Position numbers and translations under genes: made by a program. A stretch of 64,000 nt of DNA, from NCBI GenBank assembly GCA_023336205.1, contig JALQCR010000003.1, forward strand, positions 204,922 through 268,921, given 5' to 3'. Within the stretch, counting starts at the first letter, position 1; every line of letters starts with the position of its first letter. The notes under the pieces were generated by a model that saw nothing but the letters and a program-made list of their open reading frames with translations, had not been told where the DNA came from and ran no database searches. The stretch is from Pseudanabaena sp. Salubria-1 (GTDB taxonomy: Bacteria; Cyanobacteriota; Cyanobacteriia; Pseudanabaenales; Pseudanabaenaceae). Below are positions 45,188 through 53,644 of the stretch, piece after piece.

Positions 45188-45379
45188 GGCATTGGTCAGT
45201 TAAAGAGTTAGGGAATGAAAACCACGCAATAACAGTAATTCCAGCATGGAAAGTGGTCGATGATACAACCCGATCTCCATAGCTGGAGTCTTGTTCTTCC
45301 CTCAGACCATATGAGGTCAGTTATACCAAAGCACAAAATGGCTACGCCATTTTGTGCTTTGGTATAACTGACCAGTGTC
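45188..45379 (-). mobile_element. Decayed IS1 remnant
   Basis: Both ends (GGCATTGGTCAGTTA and the inverted GACACTGGTCAGTTA) resemble the IS1 at 7170-8237. Only about 130 bp of the transposase 3' end remain, including the segment ACAAGACTCCAGCTATGGAG read on the minus strand. A hairpin repeat sits next to one end. Confidence 0.78.
45321..45367. repeat. One-hairpin form of the AATACCAA-type repeat
   Basis: A perfect hairpin TTATACCAAAGCACAAAATG, GCTACGCC and its mirror lies inside the IS1 remnant. It contains only the first hairpin of the longer unit found at 4668 and elsewhere. Confidence 0.78.
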
Positions 45380-45387
45380 TCCTGTAG

Positions 45388-47556
45388 CTATGCCGATCGC
45401 ATTGACAAACTAATCCGTTTCAGAGATTCATTTACTTCCAAAACCCGTACCTTTACGACCTGACCAACTTTAACGATTTGCTTTGGATCGCTGACAAAGC
45501 GATCGGCTAATTGCGAGATATGGATTAATCCATCTTGATGCACACCAATATCCACAAACGCACCAAAATTAGCCACATTGGTAATAATCCCTTCTATCTC
45601 CATACCAATTTGCAGATCAGAGATTTTCTGAATCGCATCGCTGAAAGTAGCATATTTAAACTCTGCACGCGGGTCACGCCCTGGCTTTTCTAGTTCTCGT
45701 AAAATATCACGCAGGGTTGGTTCACCGATCGCATCTGTCACATATTTCTTGAGGTTTACCGTTAGGTTTACCGTTTTCAGCTTGTCCGCCGCTTGCGATA
45801 TTTTTGATAGATCCACATTCAGATCACGGGCGATCGCCTCCACCACACTATAACTTTCAGGATGCACTGCCGTATTGTCTAAGGGATTAGCACCACCGCG
45901 AATTCGCAAAAATCCCGCCGCCTGTTCAAAAGCCTTTGCGCCTAGCTTTGGCACTTTCAGCAAATGACGGCGATCGCGAAAAGCACCATTTTGATTGCGA
46001 TAGGTGATGATATTATTTGCCACGGTGGCGCTTAGTCCAGACACAAAAGTGAGCAGTTCTTTAGACGCTGTGTTCAGGTCTACACCGACGAAGTTAACGC
46101 AACTCTCTACGGTGTCGTCAAGCTTCTTTTTTAATAATTTTTGATCGACATCATGCTGATATTGTCCAACTCCAATTGATTTCGGATCGATTTTTACTAG
46201 CTCAGCAAGAGGATCTTGCAAGCGTCGCCCGATGCTGACAGCACCACGTACTGTTAAGTCTAACTCGGGGAATTCTGCGATCGCAACAGGACTAGCAGAA
46301 TAAATCGAAGCCCCCGACTCGTTGACCATTACTTTGATTGGCGGAATTTTTAACCCTTGAATAACTTCCATCACAAAAGCATCAGTTTCTCTTCCTGCCG
46401 TACCATTGCCAATCGCGATTAATTGAATTTGATACTTCTCAATCAAAGTTCTCAAAGTCCGAGTGGCTTGCTCTCTTTGCGCTAATGCCTGATGTGGAAA
46501 GATAGTTTGATATTCGAGAAACTTACCTGTCTCACTAATTACCGCAGTCTTGCAACCAGTTCGGAATCCTGGATCGATCGCAAGAGTTGGTTTCATCCCT
46601 GCGGGAGCCGCTAATAGCAAATCGCGCAGATTAGTTTCAAAGGTTTTGATTGATTCCCCATCCGCCCAAGCTTTCTTCTCCGTGATAACCGAAGCGATCG
46701 CCGAAGCTTTGATCAAGCGGTTAAAGGCATCCTTGAGCATATCTTGATAAAACTGCTTTACGGCAGGAGTCTTCGCCCGAATTTGTTGCGCCTCTAAATA
46801 ATCCAGCACATGGTCTTCATCAAAATCGAGATTGAGGGTCAGGATTTCTTCGGTTTCTCCTCGCAACAAAGCCAGAAGATTATGGGGAGCGATCACCTTG
46901 ACTTTTGCTTGATAGTCACGGTACATCTCAAACTTTGTCGTACCAACTGCGTGGGCTGCCTTGATTTGCGAAACAAAAAAGCCTGTCTGCATCAAGTATT
47001 CTCTGATATAGGCTCGATATTCTGCACTGTCAGCGATTTCTTCAGCAAGAATGTCTGATGCGCCTTTAATCGCTTCTTCGACGGTCTTTACTTGCTCTGA
47101 TAAATATTTCGTGGCTTCTGGTGCTAACGACGCAATGTTAATGTTTGGACGGTTGAAGGTTTTGATGGCTTCGGCTAATGGTTTGAGTCTTTTTTCCCTT
47201 GCGATCGCGGCTCTAGTTCTGCGCTTAGGGCGATAGGGCAAATATAAATCTTCGAGTTCGGTCTTTTGGGTGCAAGTTTCGATTTTGGCTCTGAGCGCGT
47301 CGGTTAGTTTGCCTTGGTCTGAGATCGCTTGGAGGATTACAGCTTTGCGATCGCGTAACTCCGTGAGATAGGCATAACGATCTTGGAGATCTCTTAATTG
47401 AATCTCATTCATTTCGCCTGTACGTTCTTTCCGATAACGGGCAACAAAGGGAATCGTAGCTCCTTCCGCGAATAGTTCTAGAGCATTTTTGATTTGTTCG
47501 GCACGAAGAGAAAGTTCTTGAGCTATGAGTTGGATTATTAGTTGTTCGTTCTGCAT
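45388..47556 (-). CDS. tex: Tex family RNA-binding transcription accessory protein
   Basis: The 722-residue protein has the full Tex layout: an N-terminal helical region with ATIPFVARYRKERTGEMNEI (about 34-53), a YqgF/RNase H-like domain (about 320-450, TLAIDPGFRTGCKTAV), helix-hairpin-helix repeats (about 480-600, VGVDLNTASKELLTFVSGLS), and a C-terminal S1 RNA-binding domain (about 648-720, GIITNVANFGAFVDIGVHQD). Tex binds nucleic acids and affects transcription and translation; its precise role in cyanobacteria is not settled. It is a single gene. Confidence 0.95.
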   Translation of the reverse strand: MQNEQLIIQLIAQELSLRAEQIKNALELFAEGATIPFVARYRKERTGEMNEIQLRDLQDRYAYLTELRDRKAVILQAISDQGKLTDALRAKIETCTQKTELEDLYLPYRPKRRTRAAIAREKRLKPLAEAIKTFNRPNINIASLAPEATKYLSEQVKTVEEAIKGASDILAEEIADSAEYRAYIREYLMQTGFFVSQIKAAHAVGTTKFEMYRDYQAKVKVIAPHNLLALLRGETEEILTLNLDFDEDHVLDYLEAQQIRAKTPAVKQFYQDMLKDAFNRLIKASAIASVITEKKAWADGESIKTFETNLRDLLLAAPAGMKPTLAIDPGFRTGCKTAVISETGKFLEYQTIFPHQALAQREQATRTLRTLIEKYQIQLIAIGNGTAGRETDAFVMEVIQGLKIPPIKVMVNESGASIYSASPVAIAEFPELDLTVRGAVSIGRRLQDPLAELVKIDPKSIGVGQYQHDVDQKLLKKKLDDTVESCVNFVGVDLNTASKELLTFVSGLSATVANNIITYRNQNGAFRDRRHLLKVPKLGAKAFEQAAGFLRIRGGANPLDNTAVHPESYSVVEAIARDLNVDLSKISQAADKLKTVNLTVNLKKYVTDAIGEPTLRDILRELEKPGRDPRAEFKYATFSDAIQKISDLQIGMEIEGIITNVANFGAFVDIGVHQDGLIHISQLADRFVSDPKQIVKVGQVVKVRVLEVNESLKRISLSMRSA

Positions 47557-47629
47557 TTATCTAAGCAACTCCATAGACTGGATACATACGTTTGTAAAGC
47601 GTTTGCTATCCTAGCATATAAAAATTGGT

Positions 47630-47716
47630 TTTTAGAGATCTCTCTTTCGGCGAGATTTCTAAAAACCAATTTTGGTATTTCCAGCGCCAAAGGCGCTGGA
47701 AATACCAAAATTGGTT
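47630..47716. repeat. Tandem palindromes sharing the ACCAATTTTGGT arm
   Basis: The first, imperfect palindrome (AAAATTGGTTTTTAGAGATC...) shares an arm with a second, perfect one (AAACCAATTTTGGTATTTCC, core AGCGCC AAA GGCGCT). They lie between puuE, which ends at 47720, and the start of tex, and may terminate puuE. Confidence 0.7.
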
Positions 47717-47719
47717 TCA

Positions 47720-48625
47720 CTATGAGAGTGGCTTATGGTACTTATGCCAATGCTGAGCAATATCAACACGGCGACAAATCCAGACGCGATCGCGACTCTG
47801 CACATAGTCCAAAAATCTCGCTAAAGCCGCCGCTCTCCCTGGTCGCCCGACTAAGCGACAATGCAAACCGATGCTCATCATTTTTGGTGACGTTTCTCCC
47901 TCATCGTAGAGAACATCAAAGGCATCACGCAAATAGGTAAAGAACTGATCTCCTGAATTAAATCCTTGAGGAGTAGCGAAGCGCATATCGTTATTGTCAA
48001 GGGTATAGGGAATAATCAGATGTGGCTTACCATATTCATAATTCCAATAGGGAAGGTCATCGGCATAGCTATCAGAATCATAGAGAAATCCACCTTCCTC
48101 GACGACCAAACGCCTTGTATGCTCGCTAGTGCGCCCCGTATACCAGCCGAGGGGACGCTCGCCCGTTACCTGTGTATGAATCGCGATCGCCTTTTGCAAA
48201 TGCTCTCGCTCTTGTTCGGGCGAAAAATATTTGTAATCAATCCAACGATAACCATGACTAGCAATTTCCCAATCAGCTTCAAGCATAGCAGCCACGGCTT
48301 CAGGATTGCGTGCAAGAGCCATAGCAATACCATAGATAGTTACGGGAATATTTCGATCGCAAAACATGCGATATAAGCGCCAAAATCCTGCACGACTTCC
48401 ATATTCATAACAAGATTCCATATTCATATGTCGCAGTCCATTAAAGGGAACTGCGCCCACAATTTCTGAGAGAAAAGTCTCAGATGCACTATCACCATGG
48501 AGAATACAGGTTTCCCCACCTTCTTCATAATTAATTACAAACTGAACAGCAACACGAGCATTATCTTTCCATTTTGCATCGGGAATAAATCTCCCATAGC
48601 CAATCATGTCTCTTGGGTATGTCAT
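47720..48625 (-). CDS. puuE: Allantoinase (PuuE type, polysaccharide-deacetylase fold)
   Basis: This enzyme hydrolyses allantoin to allantoate. The 301-residue protein starts MTYPRDMIGYGRFIPDAKWK and shows RVAVQFVINYEEGGE, the NodB-type segment IASHGYRWIDYKY, and the C-terminal MSIGLHCRLVGRPGRA motif, all typical of PuuE. I prefer ATG 48625 to a GTG at 48682, because the bases between are made of 7-bp tandem repeats. It follows uraD on the same strand and completes urate breakdown to allantoate. Confidence 0.88.
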   Translation of the reverse strand: MTYPRDMIGYGRFIPDAKWKDNARVAVQFVINYEEGGETCILHGDSASETFLSEIVGAVPFNGLRHMNMESCYEYGSRAGFWRLYRMFCDRNIPVTIYGIAMALARNPEAVAAMLEADWEIASHGYRWIDYKYFSPEQEREHLQKAIAIHTQVTGERPLGWYTGRTSEHTRRLVVEEGGFLYDSDSYADDLPYWNYEYGKPHLIIPYTLDNNDMRFATPQGFNSGDQFFTYLRDAFDVLYDEGETSPKMMSIGLHCRLVGRPGRAAALARFLDYVQSRDRVWICRRVDIAQHWHKYHKPLS

Positions 48626-48654
48626 ATTTGAATATTGGTAATTGGAGATTGGGT

Positions 48655-48681
48655 AATTCGTAATTCGTAATTCGTAATTCA
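48655..48681. repeat. Short tandem repeat (7-bp unit)
   Basis: The unit AATTCGT is repeated about three and a half times between uraD and puuE. Repeats of this kind vary easily in copy number. It lies in the puuE leader and could change spacing to its ribosome site. Confidence 0.75.
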
Positions 48682-49197
48682 CTAGCTGCTAGTTGCCAAA
48701 ATCAACCGCCATCTAGCTATTTCGATGATTTCAGATATCGCTTGTTTTTTCTCAACTTCCAGATTGTTTAGCAGCCTTTGTTCAAAAGCTTTGAGGATAC
48801 TATCTTTGGTGTGGTTACGAACAGCGATAATAAAAGGGAATGCGAACTTGTCTTTATAGGCTTGATTAAGATATTGAAAGCGATCGTATTCTGTTGCTGA
48901 GAGTTGATCGATTCCAACGGTAGATTGCTCCTGTATTGAAGCCTCTGCCATTTTGAACTTACTGCCAAGATCGGGGTGAGCGCAGATTAGCTTTAATTGC
49001 TCATCATCGCTCATTTTCAAAACAATCGCTGCCATCACTTGATGTAAACTCTGAACATCGGCAAAAGGCTGCGATCGCCATGCTTCAGCGGCTATTTCTG
49101 GCGTATGTTCAAAGATAGAACCAATGGCTTCAGTAAACTCTGATTGGCTCATCTGGTTGAGCATAGTAATCGGATAACAACTTGATGAATGGCTCAA
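48682..49197 (-). CDS. uraD: OHCU decarboxylase
   Basis: UraD decarboxylates 2-oxo-4-hydroxy-4-carboxy-5-ureidoimidazoline to S-allantoin. The catalytic motif is ICAHPDLGSK, with the histidine; other family marks are the glutamate-rich start and FGFPFI-like KFAFPFIIAVRNHTKDSIL. A TTG start at 49197 is supported by GGAGG nine bases upstream and a TTGA overlap with the hpxO stop. An ATG at 49164 has no ribosome site. The gene is translationally coupled to hpxO. Confidence 0.88.
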   Translation of the reverse strand: MSHSSSCYPITMLNQMSQSEFTEAIGSIFEHTPEIAAEAWRSQPFADVQSLHQVMAAIVLKMSDDEQLKLICAHPDLGSKFKMAEASIQEQSTVGIDQLSATEYDRFQYLNQAYKDKFAFPFIIAVRNHTKDSILKAFEQRLLNNLEVEKKQAISEIIEIARWRLILATSS

Positions 49198-50363
49198 TGT
49201 AATGGTCCTCCATTAATAATTTTAGCGATCGCTTTGGTTACATCCAAGGGATCTTCTTGAGAGAGTTGGTCATACCATTTTTGGGTGATTTCAGGATCTT
49301 TCCCATGAATAGTTTCAGCACGATTTCTGGCTTTGTTGACAATTTCGGTGACGCGGACTTTGCGTTCATTTTCGTAGCGTCGTAGTGCATCAGGAACACT
49401 TAAGTTCGTAGATGCTAAATAGTTGGCTAACACCCATCCATCTTCGATCGCTTGACATCCACCTTGACCAAGATCGGGACAAGTGGCATGGGCGGCATCA
49501 CCGAGCAAAGCTACTCTGCCTTTAACCATCTTTGCGATCGGACCAACATCATGTATTTCTAAACGAGCCACAGATTCAGGTTCAATGCGATCGATTAGTA
49601 ACTGCACAGGCTTAGCCCAGCCTTGGAAATGTTGCTTCAATTCGCTTTTGTAATTAGCGCAATCGTTAACTGTTCCCATTGGTAATGGCACATCAAAGAA
49701 GAAATAGAAGCGATCGCCTGCTAAAGGCATCAGCGATGCACGTTTATGCTCTCCCACATAAATTGACCAAGTATCTGCTGCGGCAAGTTCCGTACTAATA
49801 GGAACTAGCCCATTCCAGTTAACATAGCCAGCATATTTAGGTTCTACGGATTCGTTGAGAATATACTGACGCAAGAGAGAACGCACACCATCTGCGGCTA
49901 CCAATAGATCTCCCGTGGCTGTGCTGCCATCCTCAAATTTTGCCGTGACATCACGAAAGCCTTCCACAATACCAATGCACTTAGCTCCAAGTGTTAGCTT
50001 GCCACCCGCAGATTGAAAAGCTTCTAAAAGCACATTTTGCAAATCCCGTCTTGCGACAGGGTAGGGACGTTGTCCAACTTCTTCAACTAATGGTTGCAAT
50101 GAAATATGATTAAGAACATTTCCTGACAGATGGCGGTACTCCATGTAATGCATCTCTCCACCGATCGCAGCTAGCTTTTGGCTGAGCCCAAGACGATTGA
50201 GGACTTTCACTCCATTTGACCAGAGTGAGATTCCTGAGCCGATCGGACGCAAATCCCGCACCCGATCATAAATTTCTACTTCATAACCAGCTTGTCGCAA
50301 GGCAATTCCTGTAGTAAGCCCACCAATACCCGCACCGATGACAATTGCTTTTAAGCCATACAT
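49194..50363 (-). CDS. hpxO: FAD-dependent urate hydroxylase
   Basis: HpxO oxidises urate to 5-hydroxyisourate with NADH and O2. The 389-residue protein, from ATG 50363, has the FAD fold KAIVIGAGIGGLTTGIALRQ, VAADGVRSLLRQ and GRVALLGDAAHATCPDLGQG followed by GCQAIEDG, as in HpxO and other group A flavin monooxygenases. A longer frame from 50399 adds 12 residues without benefit. It heads hpxO-uraD-puuE. The intermediate hydrolase (HIU hydrolase) is not in this cluster; 5-hydroxyisourate also decays on its own. The palindrome-like GTATACTGTATGCAAAGTATA just upstream could be an operator. Confidence 0.88.
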   Translation of the reverse strand: MYGLKAIVIGAGIGGLTTGIALRQAGYEVEIYDRVRDLRPIGSGISLWSNGVKVLNRLGLSQKLAAIGGEMHYMEYRHLSGNVLNHISLQPLVEEVGQRPYPVARRDLQNVLLEAFQSAGGKLTLGAKCIGIVEGFRDVTAKFEDGSTATGDLLVAADGVRSLLRQYILNESVEPKYAGYVNWNGLVPISTELAAADTWSIYVGEHKRASLMPLAGDRFYFFFDVPLPMGTVNDCANYKSELKQHFQGWAKPVQLLIDRIEPESVARLEIHDVGPIAKMVKGRVALLGDAAHATCPDLGQGGCQAIEDGWVLANYLASTNLSVPDALRRYENERKVRVTEIVNKARNRAETIHGKDPEITQKWYDQLSQEDPLDVTKAIAKIINGGPLH

Positions 50364-50431
50364 CGCAACAAACCCATATACTTTGCATACAGTATACATG
50401 CATGTTTTTTGAAGCAGATCAAAATTTAGAT

Positions 50432-50486
50432 AAAGAACCTAATTTTTGTGGCGCGGCGAAGCCGCGCCACAAAAATTAGGTTCTTT
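50432..50486. repeat. GC-cored perfect palindrome (26-bp arms)
   Basis: AAAGAACCTAATTTTTGTGG and CGCGGC pair with their mirror around GAA. It lies between the divergent hpxO and apt genes, so it is not a terminator for either. Confidence 0.8.
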
Positions 50487-50600
50487 GCGTCCTCAAATGC
50501 TGCTTCTACATGGGTATTAGGTTATGAAACTGCGATACTCTTGTGTTAAATGCGATCGCGCATACAGATAAAATTGTGACACTCTCTAGCAAGCAACCCT

Positions 50601-51122
50601 ATGGATTTTAAAAGCATTATTCGTGATATTCCTGATTTTCCGCAGCAAGGCATCATGTTTCGAGATATTACGCCTTTGTTAGCACATCCTCAGGGGCTGA
50701 CATCAGTTATCCAAGGCTTTAAAACAAAATTTGCAGAACTGAATATTGGGGAGATCGATTGTATTATCGGCATTGAATCACGAGGCTTTATACTTGGCGC
50801 ACCACTGGCGATGGCTTTAGGTTGTAGCTTTGTGCCTGTCCGTAAACCTAAAAAATTACCATCAGCAGTATTTCGGGTTGAATATGCTTTGGAATATGGA
50901 ACTGATACCTTAGAGATGCATCAAGATGCGATCGCTTCAGGTAAGCGCGTGATGATTATCGATGATGTGATTGCCACGGGTGGAACAGCGGCGGCAGCAT
51001 CCAAACTAATCGAGCAATCAGGCGCAGAGCTAGTTGGCTATGGATTTTTAATTGAGCTAGATTTCCTCAATGGCAGAAAAGCTTTACCAGAAGTGCCGAT
51101 TGTTTCCTTAGTAAACTATTAG
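50601..51122 (+). CDS. apt: Adenine phosphoribosyltransferase
   Basis: Apt salvages adenine with PRPP to AMP. The 173-residue protein has the family start [20 protein letters not shown], the base-side loop [14 protein letters not shown], and the PRPP motif [16 protein letters not shown]. Length is standard. It diverges from the urate-degradation operon, placing purine salvage and breakdown side by side. Confidence 0.95.
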   Translation: MDFKSIIRDIPDFPQQGIMFRDITPLLAHPQGLTSVIQGFKTKFAELNIGEIDCIIGIESRGFILGAPLAMALGCSFVPVRKPKKLPSAVFRVEYALEYGTDTLEMHQDAIASGKRVMIIDDVIATGGTAAAASKLIEQSGAELVGYGFLIELDFLNGRKALPEVPIVSLVNY

Positions 51123-51181
51123 GTAGCTACTCCCTTGCCACTCAAGAATTAGCGCCCCTAATCCTTGTTGTTCGTTGATAT

Positions 51182-51236
51182 AAAACCCAAACAGTGAGAG
51201 GCGGCGCGATGCGCCGCCTCTCACTATTTGGGTTTT
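51182..51236. repeat. GC-cored palindrome (26-bp arms, one mismatch)
   Basis: AAAACCCAAACAGTGAGAGG and CGGCGC pair with their mirror around GAT, with one mismatch. It lies 60 bases after the apt stop. Confidence 0.78.
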
Positions 51237-51365
51237 GATTTGTCTTGATAAAAGTGGCTAAGGCTATAACTGAATCAATCAGTTTTCAACAGGAATTTCT
51301 CATGGATATCATTACACTGCTTGTGAGTTTTTTGGCTGCTCATTTGCCTACACTACTAAGCGCTT

Positions 51366-51470
51366 TATACCAAAACACAAAATGGCGTAGCCATTTTGTG
51401 TTTTTAAAACCCTTATAAGGTTTGGTTTTTAATTCACAGAAGTGTTGTCAAACTTTTGTGAATTGGTATT
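51366..51470. repeat. AATACCAA-bounded double-hairpin repeat, copy E
   Basis: Very similar to copy A at 4668, same order of hairpins. It lies directly downstream of the CBS-containing kinase, whose stop is five bases away. Between this and the apt palindrome (51237-51365) there is nothing recognisable. Confidence 0.8.
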
Positions 51471-51474
51471 ACAT

Positions 51475-53469
51475 CTAACTAATTGGTAACAACACTTCAA
51501 ACTCAGTCCCAATCGTGACATCGCCATCGTTATTTAGATAAGGCGATCGCAACACAATTTTGCCTTGATGCTGCTGGGTAATGATTTGATGGCAAATTGC
51601 TAAACCCAAACCAGTACCATGTCCTTGACCTTTAGTAGTAAAGAAATTATCAAAAATACGATTTTGGATTTCTTTGGGAATTCCCATTCCGTTATCCGCA
51701 ATCTTGACCGACACCCAATTACGATTATCAATTTCAGCGATCGCTGATGTAATCATTACCAAAGGCTGCCACGTAATGTCCGTACTAGTCTGGACATTAC
51801 TGCGCCAATTACCACGATCTTCCCTGAGAAGAAGATGTTCATGTTCTATGATTAGATCAGGACGTGATTTCATCTCCACCAATGCATCCAGAGCATTACT
51901 GATCAGATTCATAAACACTTGAATTAAGCGATCGCTATAGCCATTAATTTTTGGCAATTCGATGTAATTTTTAACAATTTGGACATTCCTAACTCGACCA
52001 CTAAGAATCGTTAAACTACTCTCTACACAGTCAACCAAACTAATCGCCTCCGGATTAGCATGATCATCCATATGGGATAGAGATTGTAAAGTATCAACTA
52101 GTCGGCGTAGATACCTTGCACCCGATTGGATGCTCCGTACCACTTGTGGCAAATCAGAACGCACAAAATCCCAATCAACCTCTTCAAGGGTTTCACTAAT
52201 TGTGGTTGATGAAATACCATATTCTTTCTCATAGGCTCTCAAAATCTTCATGACTCCTTCTATGTAAGTCAAGAGACATTCAGTATTTCCATAAATCGCC
52301 GACACAGGATTGCGAATATCGTGAGACACCTCAGCCACGATTTGCCCCAGACTTGCCATTTTCTCAGTTTGGAACATAGTCGTTTGCGTCTGCTCACGCA
52401 AAAGCTTGGTAGCTAATTCATGGATATGAGACTGCTCTAGTAGTAGATCGTGAACATCAAGCACCGAGTAATTATCAGCATCCAAACGAACAATTACTGG
52501 CTCATAAATTTCATCATTAGCTCGTCCCAAAGCCATTTGAGATGCCATCACAATCGAGGTATTGCCATGCAATTCCAAAGTCTCTACAGGAACTTGTTCA
52601 AAGAGAACTCTCAATGGTCTTTTGGTGTACAACTCAAGAGCATAGGGGCGACTCAGGCATTCTAAAAACCTGCGACGAGATAACATACCCACATATTTAT
52701 CTTGCTCGAAAACAATAAGTGCAGGCAAAAGAGGATTATCTTTAAAAAGTTGACGAGTAAATTCTCCTGTTTGGGATAAATCAACTTTGATATTGAACAA
52801 ATTTAACTCAGCAACCGTAGAGTCCAGTGCTAATTGGCGCTTTATACTTTTTGGTGATAAGTCATTGTTTGTATCATTTACAGGCTCACTTGCCATCACC
52901 ATTAAGGGAATCATAGCCATCTTGCGAGCTAATTCTTGAGTGGCTGTTTGCCTGATATTCTTGCCCTTAGCTGCGCCTTTGTCTGGTTGATACTGTTGCG
53001 ACTTGAGATTGCTAATCGCAGAGTTTAGTGCTTCTGGTTTAATCTCTATCGCTAAAGCTTGGGCAGCGATTCCAAAGGCGATATTTAAATTTTCTAGAGA
53101 TATCTTTGGTAATAAATCGATCGCACCGCGACGGATTGCCCAACGTTTCTCTACTTCCTTGATTTGAATTTGGCGAGGGTTAACCAATAAAACTTTTAAA
53201 TCAGGTGCATGATCGGCGCACCATTTGCAAAGCTCAGTGGCAAGTAACGAAGTGCCACCACCATATCGGATGCCGATATCGGAAATAATCAGTTGCGGTA
53301 AGCTTTGTTTTGACTGGCGTTTTTGATCGAGGAGTTTAAGTAAATCTTCAGTTTCAGAGGCAGCCCATACTTCTAAGTGATGTGATGACAAAGCATTGTG
53401 CCACATCAGAGATTGCTCTGCTGATAACTGAGCCAGCAACACAGATTTGACCACACAGCCCCCAAACAT
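51475..53469 (-). CDS. Histidine kinase with receiver-like N-terminus and CBS domain
   Basis: The 664-residue protein starts with a divergent receiver-like domain (about 8-145; the aspartate lies in LIISDIGIRYGGGT). A CBS-like pair follows (about 215-345, with PALIVFEQDKYVGMLSRRRF). The HisKA has H383 in LGQIVAEVSHDIRNPVSAIY, and the HATPase has NLISNALDAL, DNGMGIP and [10 protein letters not shown]. There is no membrane segment. The protein shares the CBS-plus-kinase theme with 16292-19309. No response regulator is adjacent. Confidence 0.87.
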   Translation of the reverse strand: MFGGCVVKSVLLAQLSAEQSLMWHNALSSHHLEVWAASETEDLLKLLDQKRQSKQSLPQLIISDIGIRYGGGTSLLATELCKWCADHAPDLKVLLVNPRQIQIKEVEKRWAIRRGAIDLLPKISLENLNIAFGIAAQALAIEIKPEALNSAISNLKSQQYQPDKGAAKGKNIRQTATQELARKMAMIPLMVMASEPVNDTNNDLSPKSIKRQLALDSTVAELNLFNIKVDLSQTGEFTRQLFKDNPLLPALIVFEQDKYVGMLSRRRFLECLSRPYALELYTKRPLRVLFEQVPVETLELHGNTSIVMASQMALGRANDEIYEPVIVRLDADNYSVLDVHDLLLEQSHIHELATKLLREQTQTTMFQTEKMASLGQIVAEVSHDIRNPVSAIYGNTECLLTYIEGVMKILRAYEKEYGISSTTISETLEEVDWDFVRSDLPQVVRSIQSGARYLRRLVDTLQSLSHMDDHANPEAISLVDCVESSLTILSGRVRNVQIVKNYIELPKINGYSDRLIQVFMNLISNALDALVEMKSRPDLIIEHEHLLLREDRGNWRSNVQTSTDITWQPLVMITSAIAEIDNRNWVSVKIADNGMGIPKEIQNRIFDNFFTTKGQGHGTGLGLAICHQIITQQHQGKIVLRSPYLNNDGDVTIGTEFEVLLPIS

Positions 53470-53560
53470 AATAAATGTAATAAATGTACATTATCGGACG
53501 GCGATATGTGTTCGCAAGAGAAATTAGATAACCTAGGGTTAACCAAAAGTTAATATGCTA

Positions 53561-53615
53561 TATCTCAAAGGTTAGAAGAGGGGCACAAAGCGCCCCTTTT
53601 CTAACCTTTGAGATA
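53561..53615. repeat. GC-cored palindrome between divergent kinase and ndbB genes
   Basis: TATCTCAAAGGTTAGAAGAG and GGGC pair with their mirror around ACAAA (slight asymmetry). It lies in a divergent promoter region, so it would have to be transcribed through or act as DNA. Confidence 0.75.
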
Positions 53616-53644
53616 AGATGGGAAAAAAGAACTTGGATTTTCAC

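Noticed and set aside
47051..47236. Plus-strand frames within tex
   Set aside because: They are shadows of the tex coding strand, which shows continuous family motifs.
48655..48681. Possible CRISPR-like array
   Set aside because: It is just a 7-bp unit repeated without spacers. No CRISPR repeat-spacer pattern was found anywhere in the window.
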